This document shows, one piece after another, positions 18,511 through 30,397 of a stretch of 64,000 bases of DNA. Under the pieces are notes generated by a model that was given only the letters and a program-made list of their open reading frames with translations, was not told the DNA's origin and made no database searches. Each line of letters begins with the position of its first letter. Within the stretch, counting starts at the first letter, position 1. Source of the DNA: Staphylococcus durrellii (GTDB lineage: Bacteria; Bacillota; Bacilli; Staphylococcales; Staphylococcaceae). The position numbers were made by a program, and so were the translations under genes. The stretch covers positions 1,364,001 to 1,428,000 of the forward strand of contig NZ_JADIIO010000001.1 of the NCBI RefSeq assembly GCF_015594545.1, given 5' to 3'.

Positions 18511-19650
18511 CTATTGTTTGTCATCTTTTAAATCTAATAATTGTCGTTTTAATTCTCCTTCAAGCTCTGATAATTCACCTTCAGCTTGTTGACGTTTTTG
18601 ACGTCCTTGCTTTTGTATTTGTAATGTTTGTTCAATGGTTTCAATAATGTCACTTTGCGTTGTTTTTAACGTTTCTATATCTACGACGCCGCGTTCATTT
18701 TCAGTGGCTGTCTCCACAGCATTCTGTTTAAGCAATGATGAGTTCTTAATCAATAATTCATTCGTTGTATCGGTAACTGCTTTTTGAGCTGATACAGCGT
18801 TTCTCTGACGCATGAGCGTTAAAGCGATAGACATTTGGTTTTTCCATAAAGGAATACTTGTCAATATTGAACTTTGTATTTTTTCTGCTAAGGCCTGATT
18901 TACATTTTGTATCATTCTAATTTGAGGGGCGGTTTGGATTGCAATTTGTCGAGATAATTGTAAATCATAGATTCTTTTATCAAGTCGCTCAACGAATTGG
19001 CTCATATCCGACGCTTCTTGAACATCCATTTGGTTCGATGATTGTTTAGCTTGTTCTTGTAATTGAGGTAAGTCGTGTTGCTCAATAGCATGCTTTTTTT
19101 GCTTTGCAGCTTCAATATATAACGTTAAATCGTCAAAGTAGTCTTTGTTTTGATTATATAATTCATCTAATAGATCAATATCTTTTTTTAAATTTCCTTT
19201 GTGCTTGTCTAGCTCTAGTGAAATGCGGTCAATTTGTGAACCGACTGACTGCATTTTAGAAAACACTTCATTAATCGATGCTTTTGTTCTTTTAAAAATA
19301 CGCTTTAATTTAGATTGGTTTTCTGGATTTAATTCGTCTGGATTAACAGATTTTAATTTAGACATTAAACTATCTAAAGTATCACCAACTGGTCCGACAT
19401 CTGATGTTCTCACATCGTTTAATATACGATGTGAGAATTGAGACATATTAGATTGGGCATCTGTCCCAAAATTTAACAATGCTTCGTTATCTAAGGGGGT
19501 AATCGATTGACTTAACTTTTGAATCTTTTGCTGTTCCGCTTGAGAGAATTGTTGTTGTTTACTATCGAGGATCTCATGTTCATTAGCGTTTTGCTCATCG
19601 ATGTATGAGTCAAACGGATGAGCATTTAAATAATCTTGTTCTCTAGACAT
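18511..19650 (-). CDS. telA: TelA-family toxic anion resistance protein
   Basis: A 379-residue, mostly helical cytoplasmic protein of the TelA/KlaA family, linked to tellurite and antimicrobial tolerance. It has long heptad-like stretches (about 65-330) and the family core QIAIQTAPQIRMIQNVNQALAEKI, with LTSIPLWKNQMSIAL. The C-terminus is charged and coiled. It follows xpaC on the same strand with a 37-base gap, an arrangement conserved in Bacilli. The biochemical role is unclear. Confidence 0.9.
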   Translation of the reverse strand: MSREQDYLNAHPFDSYIDEQNANEHEILDSKQQQFSQAEQQKIQKLSQSITPLDNEALLNFGTDAQSNMSQFSHRILNDVRTSDVGPVGDTLDSLMSKLKSVNPDELNPENQSKLKRIFKRTKASINEVFSKMQSVGSQIDRISLELDKHKGNLKKDIDLLDELYNQNKDYFDDLTLYIEAAKQKKHAIEQHDLPQLQEQAKQSSNQMDVQEASDMSQFVERLDKRIYDLQLSRQIAIQTAPQIRMIQNVNQALAEKIQSSILTSIPLWKNQMSIALTLMRQRNAVSAQKAVTDTTNELLIKNSSLLKQNAVETATENERGVVDIETLKTTQSDIIETIEQTLQIQKQGRQKRQQAEGELSELEGELKRQLLDLKDDKQ

Positions 19651-19687
19651 ATTACTTCGCTCCGTTTCTAAATATTAAAATTTAGTA

Positions 19688-20308
19688 TTATTTGCGTCTT
19701 TTTTGTTCCATTTTATTTAATTCCATCTCTATATTTAACTTTTGATAGTCATCTTCATTGATTCTTTTCAAATCTGCTATCAACGTACGATTCACTTCAT
19801 CTAATGTAATACGTGTTTGTTCGAGTTTTTGCTTTTCTTCCTGTGTCTTTTTCGGAGATTTAGAAAGTCTCGTATAAGATTCTATTAAATTAAGTGCATT
19901 ATCTATATGAGAATAAAAGAAACTCTCTACTAAGAAAAATTTTGAAGGTTGTTGTTTAACTGCAAAATAAATTGCTCGTGAGATTCGATAAATATCGCTG
20001 ACTTGTCGAAAATCTTTAATTGACCTTACGTTAACAAAAACTTTTAAAATCCGTCTTATTTTATCTTGAGCATGGTTCAGTTGATTATTTACGAAATGAT
20101 AATCTCTACGTGATAATCCTATCTCATGTAAGTATTTTCTCGATGACAAACGTTGAGTAGGAAAGTAACCCCCCAAGAAAGCAGCAATTGAGATTAAAAT
20201 ATCAAAAATAAATTGTATATCTAAAGCAAAAATGCTAACAAACCATACTATGACAGCAATTGGAAAAGCGACAACAGTCCCCAAAACACGAGAAATATTG
20301 TATCTCAA
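19688..20308 (-). CDS. xpaC: XpaC-like protein
   Basis: A 206-residue protein of the family named after Bacillus subtilis XpaC (5-bromo-4-chloroindolyl phosphate hydrolysis). The N-terminus has two adjacent membrane spans (about 8-46), then a helical cytoplasmic region with FRQVSDIYRISRAIYFAVKQQ and a charged end. It is paired with telA, as in B. subtilis and S. aureus, so the two probably work together at the membrane. The name reflects an overexpression phenotype; it has no recognisable phosphatase motif. Confidence 0.85.
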   Translation of the reverse strand: MRYNISRVLGTVVAFPIAVIVWFVSIFALDIQFIFDILISIAAFLGGYFPTQRLSSRKYLHEIGLSRRDYHFVNNQLNHAQDKIRRILKVFVNVRSIKDFRQVSDIYRISRAIYFAVKQQPSKFFLVESFFYSHIDNALNLIESYTRLSKSPKKTQEEKQKLEQTRITLDEVNRTLIADLKRINEDDYQKLNIEMELNKMEQKRRK

Positions 20309-20327
20309 ATTTCATCTTCCTTTATAT

Positions 20328-20597
20328 TTAAATTGTTTTAAATTGTTTTAAATCTTGATCTATTTCTAAGTCTTCAATGGTGTAGTCATCGACTTGAGAG
20401 GAAGGGGAAGCACCTTTAATAACGGCTTCGGTAAATGCCTCAATTTCTGTTTCGTCTCCTTGAGCATAAATGTCTACAAAATCTTCTACATTTTGAACTG
20501 TACCAGTAATATTATATTTAAGTGCTAATCGGTCTGTATAAAAACGAAAACCAACACCTTGTACCATTCCAAATACTTTAATGTGTTTACGTTGCAT
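20328..20597 (-). CDS. acyP: Acylphosphatase
   Basis: An 89-residue enzyme that hydrolyses acyl phosphates. The signature VQGVGFRFY supplies the catalytic Arg18 and phosphate loop, and GTVQNVEDF supplies catalytic Asn36. This is the usual length of the family. It is transcribed first, ahead of xpaC and telA on the minus strand, with a 19-base gap to xpaC. The start has an AGAGGTG ribosome binding site. Confidence 0.93.
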   Translation of the reverse strand: MQRKHIKVFGMVQGVGFRFYTDRLALKYNITGTVQNVEDFVDIYAQGDETEIEAFTEAVIKGASPSSQVDDYTIEDLEIDQDLKQFKTI

Positions 20598-20882
20598 ACA
20601 AAATCACCTCTTATTGACATTATACGCAATTTAAGTTCACAAAACTAATATTTAACATACACAACGTTAACTTTACCAGTCAAAAGTATGAGACGTAAAA
20701 CTTGATTTTACATGTGATAAAGTTAAAATATTACACACGGAGTAATTTTTCGGGATACGTTTACATATTTAATTTTGTAATTAATATTTTTCGAATAATC
20801 GAGTCATTACTTTACAAAGTTTGAATTAAACTTTTGCAACTATAAATTAATTTAAATCATCGTAAAGGGAGGACTGCATATC

Positions 20883-21191
20883 ATGTGGACAATAACTAAA
20901 ATAAGAGCTGATTATGAAGGATGGTGGCTATTTAGTGATTGGGCTGATAATATAGTAGAACGTGATAATTATGATACTTATGATGAAATGTTAAATAAAT
21001 ATCAATATAAAATTCGCAAATGCAAAGAAGATTACGATAATTATTTAATTGGAAAATACAATATACATGCTTTTTATAATAATTGTGAATTAGGTTTTTG
21101 TGAGGATTGTGATGAAAATCTACAAATATTCTATAGTTTTATTGTATTAAATAATAATAATGTTTATTATAATCTTCCAATAATTGATTGA
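20883..21191 (+). CDS. DUF1033 family protein
   Basis: A 102-residue soluble protein rich in aromatic and acidic residues. The start, WTITKIRADYEGWWLFSDW, is the hallmark of the DUF1033 family of low-GC Gram-positives. CELGFCEDCDENLQIFYSFI near the end holds three cysteines that could bind metal. The function is unknown. It has its own GGGAGG ribosome binding site and lies upstream of cspA, which has a separate promoter. Confidence 0.85.
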   Translation: MWTITKIRADYEGWWLFSDWADNIVERDNYDTYDEMLNKYQYKIRKCKEDYDNYLIGKYNIHAFYNNCELGFCEDCDENLQIFYSFIVLNNNNVYYNLPIID

Positions 21192-21212
21192 ATGAATTTT
21201 TTCAATAATGTA

Positions 21213-21373
21213 TTGCATTTTGTATTCAATTCACGTATACTAGCAATTAAGCAATAGTTTTATTCCATATTGCAAAGAATATTGTCTGTACAGCATCAAC
21301 TGTGAAACCGTATTTTTTGTAATATGCGAATAACGCATATTGAAAGAATTTTAGTCTTGGAGGTTTCACAATT
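21213..21373 (+). promoter_or_regulatory. cspA promoter and structured 5' leader
   Basis: -35 TTGCAT (21213-21218), a 17-nt spacer and -10 TATACT (21236-21241) predict a leader of about 125 nt. Within it TGTGAAACC (near 21300) pairs exactly with GGTTTCACA (near 21361), which overlaps the GGAGG ribosome binding site. Between them AATATGCG and CGCATATT form an inner hairpin. A long hairpin leader that is cut by RNase III to allow translation is known for S. aureus cspA, and this layout fits it. Confidence 0.75.
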
Positions 21374-21574
21374 ATGAAACAAGGTACAGTTAAATGGTTT
21401 AACGCTGAAAAAGGATTTGGTTTTATCGAAGTTGAAGGAGAAAACGACGTATTCGTACACTTCTCAGCAATTAACCAAGAAGGTTACAAATCATTAGAAG
21501 AAGGTCAATCAGTAGAATTTGAAGTAGTTGAAGGCGACCGCGGTCCTCAAGCTGCAAACGTTGTAAAACTATAA
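21374..21574 (+). CDS. cspA: Cold shock protein CspA
   Basis: A 66-residue OB-fold RNA chaperone of the CspA family. Both nucleic-acid binding motifs are present: KGFGFIEV (RNP1) and VFVHFSAI (RNP2). The length matches the S. aureus protein. It binds single-stranded RNA and in S. aureus also binds its own leader. Expression is probably set by the structured leader just upstream. A terminator follows at once. Confidence 0.96.
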   Translation: MKQGTVKWFNAEKGFGFIEVEGENDVFVHFSAINQEGYKSLEEGQSVEFEVVEGDRGPQAANVVKL

Positions 21575-21600
21575 TCATAGATTTAGTTTATTGACTAATT

Positions 21601-21632
21601 AAAGAACCTTGTTGTAAAGGTTCTTTTTTTTC
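21601..21632 (+). terminator. Terminator after cspA
   Basis: AAAGAACCTT and AAGGTTCTTT arms with a short loop and eight Ts. Confidence 0.9.
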
Positions 21633-21666
21633 ATATTTTTAAATTAAAAATAATTTAATTTATAAT

Positions 21667-21704
21667 AAAACCGTTACTTTTTTATAATAAAAGTAACGGT
21701 TTTT
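21667..21704. terminator. Terminator after the lysine operon
   Basis: A perfect 15-bp stem (AAAACCGTTACTTTT with its complement) directly before the lysA stop on the minus strand, with A/T tracts on both sides. Confidence 0.9.
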
Positions 21705-21707
21705 ATT

Positions 21708-22973
21708 TTATTTAGTATCATTAATAATTAATTGTCTTAATGATTGTCTTTTAATCACTTCTCTAGCTTTACCATCTTTCAAGAAAAATACTGAAGGCTT
21801 TTGCATTTGATTATAATTTGATGCCATAGAATAGTGATAAGCTCCAGTTGATAAAATAGCAATAAAGTCTCCTCTGCTTATTGAAGAAGGTAACTTCGCA
21901 TTTTTTATAATAATATCACCAGATTCGCATAATTTACCAGCAAGTGTTACAGTTTCATCTGCTTCTTCATTTCGATTAACAAGTAATGCTTCATAACTAG
22001 CGTCATATAATGCAGTTCTGATATGATCACTCATACCACCATCTACAGAAACGTACTTATTAACATTAGGTATTTCCTTGATAGTGCCAACTTCGTATAA
22101 TGTAATACCTGCTTCGCCGACGATAGAACGTCCAGGTTCGATGCCAATTTCAGGAATAGGGTAGTTTACTTCTTTAGCAATTGTTTTAATCGCTGTCGTA
22201 ATTTCTGCGATACCATCTTCAATAGGAAAACTTACATCTCCCTCAACGTATTTAATACTAAAGCCACCACCTAAGTTTATTAGCTCAACTTTAATTTCTT
22301 GTTCACTTAACCAATTAATAACCATTTTAGCAGTTTCAATCATCGCTTCAGTACCTTCAATTTGAGAACCAACATGGAAATGAACACCTTTTAAATTTAA
22401 TTTATCCGCATTATTTACCGCTTCTACACCTTTAATTGCTAAGCCATGTTTAATAGATAAACCAAATTTACTATCTTCTTGACCAGTTTGAATAAACTCG
22501 TGTGTATGAGCTTCTACACCAGGATTTAAACGTAATACTACATTGACTGTTTCAGAAGCATATTTATTAATAATATCGATTTCATCTAATGAATCAATAA
22601 CGATATAACCAACTTTATTTTCTAGTGCATATTGAATTTCTCGCTTTGTTTTATTATTGCCGTGAAAATGAATATGACTAGGATCAAAACCAGCCTCAAG
22701 TGCTGTATATAATTCTCCTTCAGAGACAACATCTAATTCTAAGTTTTCTTCTTCAACAAGCTTAACCATTTGAATACAAGTAAATGCCTTTGAAGCATAT
22801 GAAATGTTATATTTTAAACCACTTTGCTTAAAAGCTTCATGATAGCGTTGCATCTGTGTTCTAATTTGTGTTTCATCGTAAACAATAGTAGGCGTGCCAA
22901 AACTTTGTGCAACAGTTTTAAGACTCGTGCCTCCCATCGATAGTTCGCCGTATGCGTTATATTCTACAGTCAT
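21708..22973 (-). CDS. lysA: Diaminopimelate decarboxylase
   Basis: The last step of lysine synthesis, meso-diaminopimelate to lysine plus CO2, with pyridoxal phosphate. It is 421 residues long. The PLP lysine is Lys62 in YASKAFTC. Phosphate-binding glycines lie in LGGGFSIKY and EPGRSIVGEAG, and the second active-site cysteine is in GKLCESGD. It is the last gene of the dap operon, 2 bases after alr. In staphylococci lysine is the cross-linking residue of the peptidoglycan stem, so the pathway feeds both protein and wall. Confidence 0.97.
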   Translation of the reverse strand: MTVEYNAYGELSMGGTSLKTVAQSFGTPTIVYDETQIRTQMQRYHEAFKQSGLKYNISYASKAFTCIQMVKLVEEENLELDVVSEGELYTALEAGFDPSHIHFHGNNKTKREIQYALENKVGYIVIDSLDEIDIINKYASETVNVVLRLNPGVEAHTHEFIQTGQEDSKFGLSIKHGLAIKGVEAVNNADKLNLKGVHFHVGSQIEGTEAMIETAKMVINWLSEQEIKVELINLGGGFSIKYVEGDVSFPIEDGIAEITTAIKTIAKEVNYPIPEIGIEPGRSIVGEAGITLYEVGTIKEIPNVNKYVSVDGGMSDHIRTALYDASYEALLVNRNEEADETVTLAGKLCESGDIIIKNAKLPSSISRGDFIAILSTGAYHYSMASNYNQMQKPSVFFLKDGKAREVIKRQSLRQLIINDTK

Positions 22974-22975
22974 AA

Positions 22976-24049
22976 TTATCTATACTCCTTTATTAATGAA
23001 TCATGGTTCATTGCGCTTAATTGTTCTGAGTTTGCCCCCACACCTTTAAACGTAAATTCATCGACACGTATATCATTATTATATAGTATTACTTCGTCTT
23101 GTGCATTTATCGTATCGTCAACTTCTACAAACATATGACTCATCATTAAAGCTCTAATAGGATATCGCTTACCATTTATAATTGCTTCATGCTGTGCACG
23201 TGCTTTTAATATTCCGTCACCATAACCGATATCGACAACTGCAAGTTTGGTGTTATCTTTAACTGCTTCAAAAGCAAAACTATAACCACAATATTGTCCT
23301 TGTTGAACTTCTCTAATTTGAATTACATTACCTTTAACCGTTAAAGATTGCACAATATCTTGTTCATCTACCGTACTATACGGTCTAGAACCATATAACG
23401 CAATGCCTACTCTTGCATGTGTATGTTGTGGTAATATACCGTCTTCACGGTAATAACTAGCACTATTTTGTGCATGTATCATATTAAATGAATAACCTGC
23501 AGCAAGCACAGTATCTACGACCTGTAACCACGCTTCTTTTTCTTGTTCATAATCAGGAACCCCAAATTCATCAGCGTATCCGAAGTGAGTCCACAGGCCA
23601 TTAATAATCATTTTCTCTGTATTAGTATTGCTGTGATGATGCTCTAACACTTCAATGATTTCGTTTATATTTTTCAATCCGGAACGATGTAATAAATTTT
23701 CATATTCCAAATGAATTTTAATACCAGCCAAATCTTCATAATGATTGTAATAATATGATAGGGAAGGTAAAGTCATTTCAATGTTGTATGTTCTTAATGG
23801 TTCAAATTCATATACGGCGTTCATTAAAAATATCGTTGCATTTGGCGCGATTTTTCTCACTCTAACGGCTTCTTTCAAAGAGGTCGTACTAAAAGTATCA
23901 ATACCCGCTGTTAAAAATTGTTCTACGGCAAATTCTAATCCATAGTGGTAAGCGTTATTTTTAACGACTGCCATAATATTATTTTGTTGTTTAACAGTTT
24001 GAACGTTGTTTAAAAAAGTTTGTTTGTCTACCGACCAAATTGCTGTCAT
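22976..24049 (-). CDS. alr2: Alanine racemase (second copy, dap operon type)
   Basis: A 357-residue PLP enzyme of the alanine racemase family, converting L- to D-alanine for the wall. The PLP lysine is Lys30 in [11 protein letters not shown], where most racemases have VKADAYGHG, so the motif is divergent. The catalytic tyrosine region reads [12 protein letters not shown]. In S. aureus a divergent racemase in the dap operon is called alr2, separate from the main alr, and the same arrangement is seen here. Activity on other amino acids is possible. It is 3 bases from dapL and 2 bases from lysA. Confidence 0.88.
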   Translation of the reverse strand: MTAIWSVDKQTFLNNVQTVKQQNNIMAVVKNNAYHYGLEFAVEQFLTAGIDTFSTTSLKEAVRVRKIAPNATIFLMNAVYEFEPLRTYNIEMTLPSLSYYYNHYEDLAGIKIHLEYENLLHRSGLKNINEIIEVLEHHHSNTNTEKMIINGLWTHFGYADEFGVPDYEQEKEAWLQVVDTVLAAGYSFNMIHAQNSASYYREDGILPQHTHARVGIALYGSRPYSTVDEQDIVQSLTVKGNVIQIREVQQGQYCGYSFAFEAVKDNTKLAVVDIGYGDGILKARAQHEAIINGKRYPIRALMMSHMFVEVDDTINAQDEVILYNNDIRVDEFTFKGVGANSEQLSAMNHDSLIKEYR

Positions 24050-24052
24050 CTC

Positions 24053-25204
24053 TTACACCTCATCATAATTAAATAGTATTTGTTGATAATAATCAGCAAC
24101 TTTAATCAACATATATTCATTAAAATTTAAATGTGAAGTATGTAAACCGGTTACATAACCTTTAGCTTCATCTTTAGTGCCAACAAACACAAAATAACTA
24201 GGCGCTAATTGACTATAGAAACTAAAATCTTCACCGAAAAGATAAGGCGTTGTTTTATCTATAACTTTTAATTCAGCATTTTTTAATGCGTTTTCTACGT
24301 TATTTCTTAATTTAGGGCTATTATAAGTAGGTGGATAACCTTCAGCAAAGTCTACTTCACATTCAACATTAAATAATGATTTTACGCTATCAGCTATTTT
24401 AAACATTTGTTCTTTAACAATGGCTAAGTCGTTTTCATCATAAGTACGTATTGTACCTTCCAAATAGCCATTACTTGGCACAGTGTTAATAGCTTCACCC
24501 GCTTCAAATCGACCCATATGTACAATATTTCTTTTCAAACCGTTTAAGTGATATTGCTGAATATTACCGACTTGAGATAATACATGTTGTAGCGCTTCAC
24601 CACAAGAATGACCTTGTTCTTTGTCGGCAACATGGCTCGATAAACCGTTTAAATAAAAACGGTATTCTGTAGCACTTGCTGTAATTTCCTCATCTCGAAT
24701 CGCAACTGAACCTTCCTCAACAAATGGCATTACATGAATACCAAATACAGCTTCAATAGGGTAATTTTCAAATGCATTAGCTTTGATTAGTCTATTGGCA
24801 CCGCCGCCAGTTTCTTCAGCTGGTTGGAAAATAAAGACTACGTTTTGAGGTAGTTGTCCTTGATCTGACCACTCCTTACAACGACGAACAAATAACATTA
24901 ACGCAGTCGTATGACCATCATGTCCACATGCATGCATAACATTGTCATTCAAACTTCTATAATTAACATCGTTTTCTTCAAATATAGGAAGAGCGTCTAT
25001 ATCAGCACGGAAGGCAATTGTTTTTTCACCATTACCAGGCAGATATGCGATCAATCCTGTTTCTAAAGGGCGCTCATACTTTACGCCTAGTTCATCTAAA
25101 AAAGAAGCAATATATTTTGTTGTTTCAAATTCATGTAAACTTAACTCTGGATGTTGATGTAGATAACGTCTATGTTTTGTTACAAATTCTTGTTCATTCA
25201 TCAT
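24053..25204 (-). CDS. dapL: N-acetyl-diaminopimelate deacetylase (M20 family)
   Basis: A 383-residue M20-family metallopeptidase/amidohydrolase (HipO-like) that removes acetate from N-acetyl-LL-diaminopimelate in the acetylase branch of the pathway. Metal-binding segments are [17 protein letters not shown] and the C-terminal FGEDFSFY. Staphylococcal annotations often call it hippurate hydrolase, but the location after dapH argues for the deacetylase. Three ATGs lie close together; the one at 25204 has AGGA 7 bases upstream and is preferred over 25210. A large hairpin separates it from dapH. Confidence 0.88.
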   Translation of the reverse strand: MMNEQEFVTKHRRYLHQHPELSLHEFETTKYIASFLDELGVKYERPLETGLIAYLPGNGEKTIAFRADIDALPIFEENDVNYRSLNDNVMHACGHDGHTTALMLFVRRCKEWSDQGQLPQNVVFIFQPAEETGGGANRLIKANAFENYPIEAVFGIHVMPFVEEGSVAIRDEEITASATEYRFYLNGLSSHVADKEQGHSCGEALQHVLSQVGNIQQYHLNGLKRNIVHMGRFEAGEAINTVPSNGYLEGTIRTYDENDLAIVKEQMFKIADSVKSLFNVECEVDFAEGYPPTYNSPKLRNNVENALKNAELKVIDKTTPYLFGEDFSFYSQLAPSYFVFVGTKDEAKGYVTGLHTSHLNFNEYMLIKVADYYQQILFNYDEV

Positions 25205-25270
25205 TATCATTTCCTTTATAAATAAGTTAGTCTCACTCTGTAAATAATTATATGTATGAAAATTTTATAA

Positions 25271-25369
25271 TAAAAAGAGGAGGAAGAAACAGTCATTTTA
25301 TAAGATACATGGTGACTTTATTGTCAATGTATCTTATAGTATCAGCTACTGACGTGTCTCAGTCCTCCT
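25271..25369 (-). terminator. Large terminator-like hairpin inside the dap operon
   Basis: On the minus strand, between dapH and dapL, AGGAGGA (25363-25369) pairs with TCCTCCT (25278-25284), followed by CTTTTTA. Nested inside is an 11-bp perfect stem (25300-25310 with 25327-25337), extended by TGAC/GTCA. It reads as an intrinsic terminator or attenuator part-way through the operon. Confidence 0.6.
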
Positions 25370-25390
25370 ATTAAAGCTAATAACTATAAA

Positions 25391-26110
25391 TTAGTTATTT
25401 AAATTTCTTAAAGCAGATACAATTTCACGTTTTGAATCTTCTACTTCACTCGTTTGTTTAATTACTTTTGCTGGTGTACCAGCTACTACAGCTCCTGCAG
25501 GCACGTCTTGCGTTACGATTGCACCAGCTGCAACAATTGCGCCTTGTCCAACTGTAACACCTTCAAGAATCACTGCATTAGCACCAATTAATACATCGTC
25601 TTCAATGATAACTGGAGAAGCACTTGGTGGCTCAATAACACCTGCTAGCACTGAACCAGCACCAACGTGCACATTTTTACCTGTCGTTGCTCTGCCACCT
25701 AAAGTAGCATTCATATCAATCATCGTTCCTTCACCAACAACAGCGCCAATATTAATTGTAGCACCCATCATTACAACAGCACCGTCTTCAATAGTAGCTT
25801 GTTCTCTAATAAATGCACCTGGCTCAATACGAGCGTTTGTGTTTGTTAAGTCTTTTAATGGAATAGCTGAATTTCGACGATCCATTTCAATTTCTAATTC
25901 TTCTATGCTGTCTTGGTTATTGTCGTAAAATGTTTTCCATTCATCTGCTTCACAAAAAATTACTTTTGAATCCTCTGAACCGAATACTTTAAATGATTCT
26001 GGGAAAGTTGTATTTGCAAAGTTACCATTTGCATATACTTTCAAAGGTGTTGATTTTTTTTCGTCACTAATATATTGAATAATTTCTTCTGCTGATAAAT
26101 TTTGTACCAT
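25391..26110 (-). CDS. dapH: Tetrahydrodipicolinate N-acetyltransferase
   Basis: A 239-residue enzyme that acetylates tetrahydrodipicolinate with acetyl-CoA, the committing step of the acetylase branch. The N-terminal ~90 residues form the DapH-specific domain. Residues ~95-215 are a left-handed beta helix made of hexapeptide repeats ([20 protein letters not shown]..., ending [23 protein letters not shown]). It is called dapD in many staphylococcal annotations, but the sequence belongs to the acetyl-transferring DapH group. It is 22 bases from dapB. Confidence 0.94.
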   Translation of the reverse strand: MVQNLSAEEIIQYISDEKKSTPLKVYANGNFANTTFPESFKVFGSEDSKVIFCEADEWKTFYDNNQDSIEELEIEMDRRNSAIPLKDLTNTNARIEPGAFIREQATIEDGAVVMMGATINIGAVVGEGTMIDMNATLGGRATTGKNVHVGAGSVLAGVIEPPSASPVIIEDDVLIGANAVILEGVTVGQGAIVAAGAIVTQDVPAGAVVAGTPAKVIKQTSEVEDSKREIVSALRNLNN

Positions 26111-26132
26111 AATTTTGTAAGCTCCTTATTGT

Positions 26133-28730
<2,598 letters not shown>

Positions 28731-28784
28731 ATTATATACACTCCAGTAATTAAATTTTGTAATCATTTAACATAATTTTATAGT

Positions 28785-29987
28785 TTAAATATCGAAAGAT
28801 TCATATAAATTTGTAACTGCACGTTCACCATTATGAGCATCAATCACATAAGAAATGCTTATTTCTGAAGTTGTTGTTTGATAAAAGGGAATGTTATTAG
28901 CGATTAATGTCATAAAGGCTTTAGATGCAACACCCGACATATCTCTCATACCAGAGCCGATTAATGAAATTTTAACGTATTCCTCATTAATCTTGAAGTC
29001 TAAAGCGTTAAAATCTTCTGACAATTTCTCTAAAATATTAGTAATTTGAATTGCATCTGTATCTTTAATTGTGAATGACATCTGTAATCCTTCTATATTA
29101 ACAATTTGAGATATCATATCAACATTTACCGAACCTTCTTCTAGTTTAGTAAATAATTGTGTTAATAACTTGTCATCAGGTAACGGGTAACTGATTGTCA
29201 CATGCATCATATGTGTATCCAATGCTACGCCAGTTACTGCTTTTTTCTCTAATAAATCTGCTTGTGCCATAATCCATGTTCCTTTCACATTCGATAAAGT
29301 TCTTCCTAAATAAATAGGGATATCATAATTGTTTGCAAGTTCTACACTTCTTGTCTCTAATACGCCTGCGCCAAGCGCGCTCATTTCCATCATTTCTTCA
29401 TAAGAAACGTAAGATAGGCGTTTGGCTTGTTTATAAAGTCTTGGGTCAGTAGCATAAACACCGTCAACATCAGTGTAAATTTCGCAAGGGGTTTGATTAC
29501 TCGCCGCTAATGCTACAGCAGTTGTATCTGAACCACCACGACCTAACGTCGTTAATTCAAATGAATCATTGATACCTTGGAAACCTGCTACCACAAGTAC
29601 ATCGTTCGTTTCGAACGACTGGTTAAACGTTTCAGGATTAATTTCTGCTATACGACTTTTCAAATGATGGCCAACGGTTTTAATACCTGCTTGATAGCCA
29701 GTCATTGCCTTAGCATTTACGCCTAAATCATTTAGCATCATGGAAAGGTATGACACTGTTTGTTGTTCACCCGTAGTTAATAACAATGCCAATTCTTCAT
29801 CTTTAGGGTTTTCAGTAACTGCACTGACATTTTCCATTAATTGATCAGTGGTTTTACCCATGGCACTGACCACCACAATAAGCTGTTCACCGTTATCAAC
29901 TCTAAGTTTCAACATTTCCGCAATATTTCTAATTTTCGTAAAATCGCTGACGGACGAACCGCCAAACTTTAAAACACTTCTATTCAC
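28785..29987 (-). CDS. lysC: Aspartate kinase
   Basis: The first enzyme of the aspartate pathway, 400 residues. The kinase domain begins VLKFGGSSVSD and includes VVVSAMGKTTD and GRGGSDTTAVALA. The C-terminal ~150 residues hold two ACT domains (VTGVALDTHMMHVTI and VKISLIGSGMRDMSGVASKAF), the usual site of feedback inhibition by lysine. The start is GTG, preceded by a strong GAGGAGG. It is the first gene of the operon, behind an L-box. Confidence 0.96.
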   Translation of the reverse strand: MNRSVLKFGGSSVSDFTKIRNIAEMLKLRVDNGEQLIVVVSAMGKTTDQLMENVSAVTENPKDEELALLLTTGEQQTVSYLSMMLNDLGVNAKAMTGYQAGIKTVGHHLKSRIAEINPETFNQSFETNDVLVVAGFQGINDSFELTTLGRGGSDTTAVALAASNQTPCEIYTDVDGVYATDPRLYKQAKRLSYVSYEEMMEMSALGAGVLETRSVELANNYDIPIYLGRTLSNVKGTWIMAQADLLEKKAVTGVALDTHMMHVTISYPLPDDKLLTQLFTKLEEGSVNVDMISQIVNIEGLQMSFTIKDTDAIQITNILEKLSEDFNALDFKINEEYVKISLIGSGMRDMSGVASKAFMTLIANNIPFYQTTTSEISISYVIDAHNGERAVTNLYESFDI

Positions 29988-30032
29988 TTACTTTATCCTC
30001 CTCAAATGACTAGGGGAGAATCACAAATCATA

Positions 30033-30271
30033 TAAAAAAAAGCAAGTTCGGAATGCGAACTTGCTCGTAATTTATATACAAGTGATGCACTCCATTATTT
30101 AAAAATAATGACAGACTCTTAGCTCTTAACCATAAAGTCCAATGATCGATAAGCTGCTATTATCGTCACTTCGGCATCTCACCCTTTCAAAATTAGCTAC
30201 TAGCAGGTAGTTTGTTCTAATAAATACTAATGATTGATGCGCCTCATCTAATTCTTATTAAATTGGTTATG
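30033..30271 (-). ncRNA. Lysine riboswitch (L-box) with terminator
   Basis: On the minus strand the leader of lysC carries the conserved L-box blocks GATGAGGCGCATC, AGTA, AAAGGGTGAGATGCCGAAGTG and GGAGTGCATCACT in the right order. It ends in a terminator at about 30034-30062 whose 9-bp GC-rich stem (GCAAGTTCG with CGAACTTGC) is followed by eight Ts. High lysine should favour the terminator and switch off the whole lysC-lysA operon. Confidence 0.93.
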
Positions 30272-30277
30272 TTTCAC

Positions 30278-30306
30278 ATTATACATATAACGATATATGC
30301 TGTAAA
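30278..30306 (-). promoter_or_regulatory. Promoter of the lysine operon
   Basis: On the minus strand: -35 TTTACA (30301-30306), a 17-nt spacer and a perfect -10 TATAAT (30278-30283). The predicted start is about 30271, at the 5' edge of the riboswitch. Confidence 0.85.
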
Positions 30307-30397
30307 CCGGCAAATGTGAATTTTTTAAATTTACTGATAATTTAAATCTATTTCACTATTAAATCTTTTATAAGGTTTAATAATCGAATAGAATCCT

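Noticed and set aside
28731..28766. Earlier start for asd
   Set aside because: It adds 12 residues unlike the family, and the GGAG site fits the ATG at 28730.
29990..30032. Fur or other regulator site between the L-box terminator and lysC
   Set aside because: This short segment holds only the ribosome binding site and AT-rich DNA.
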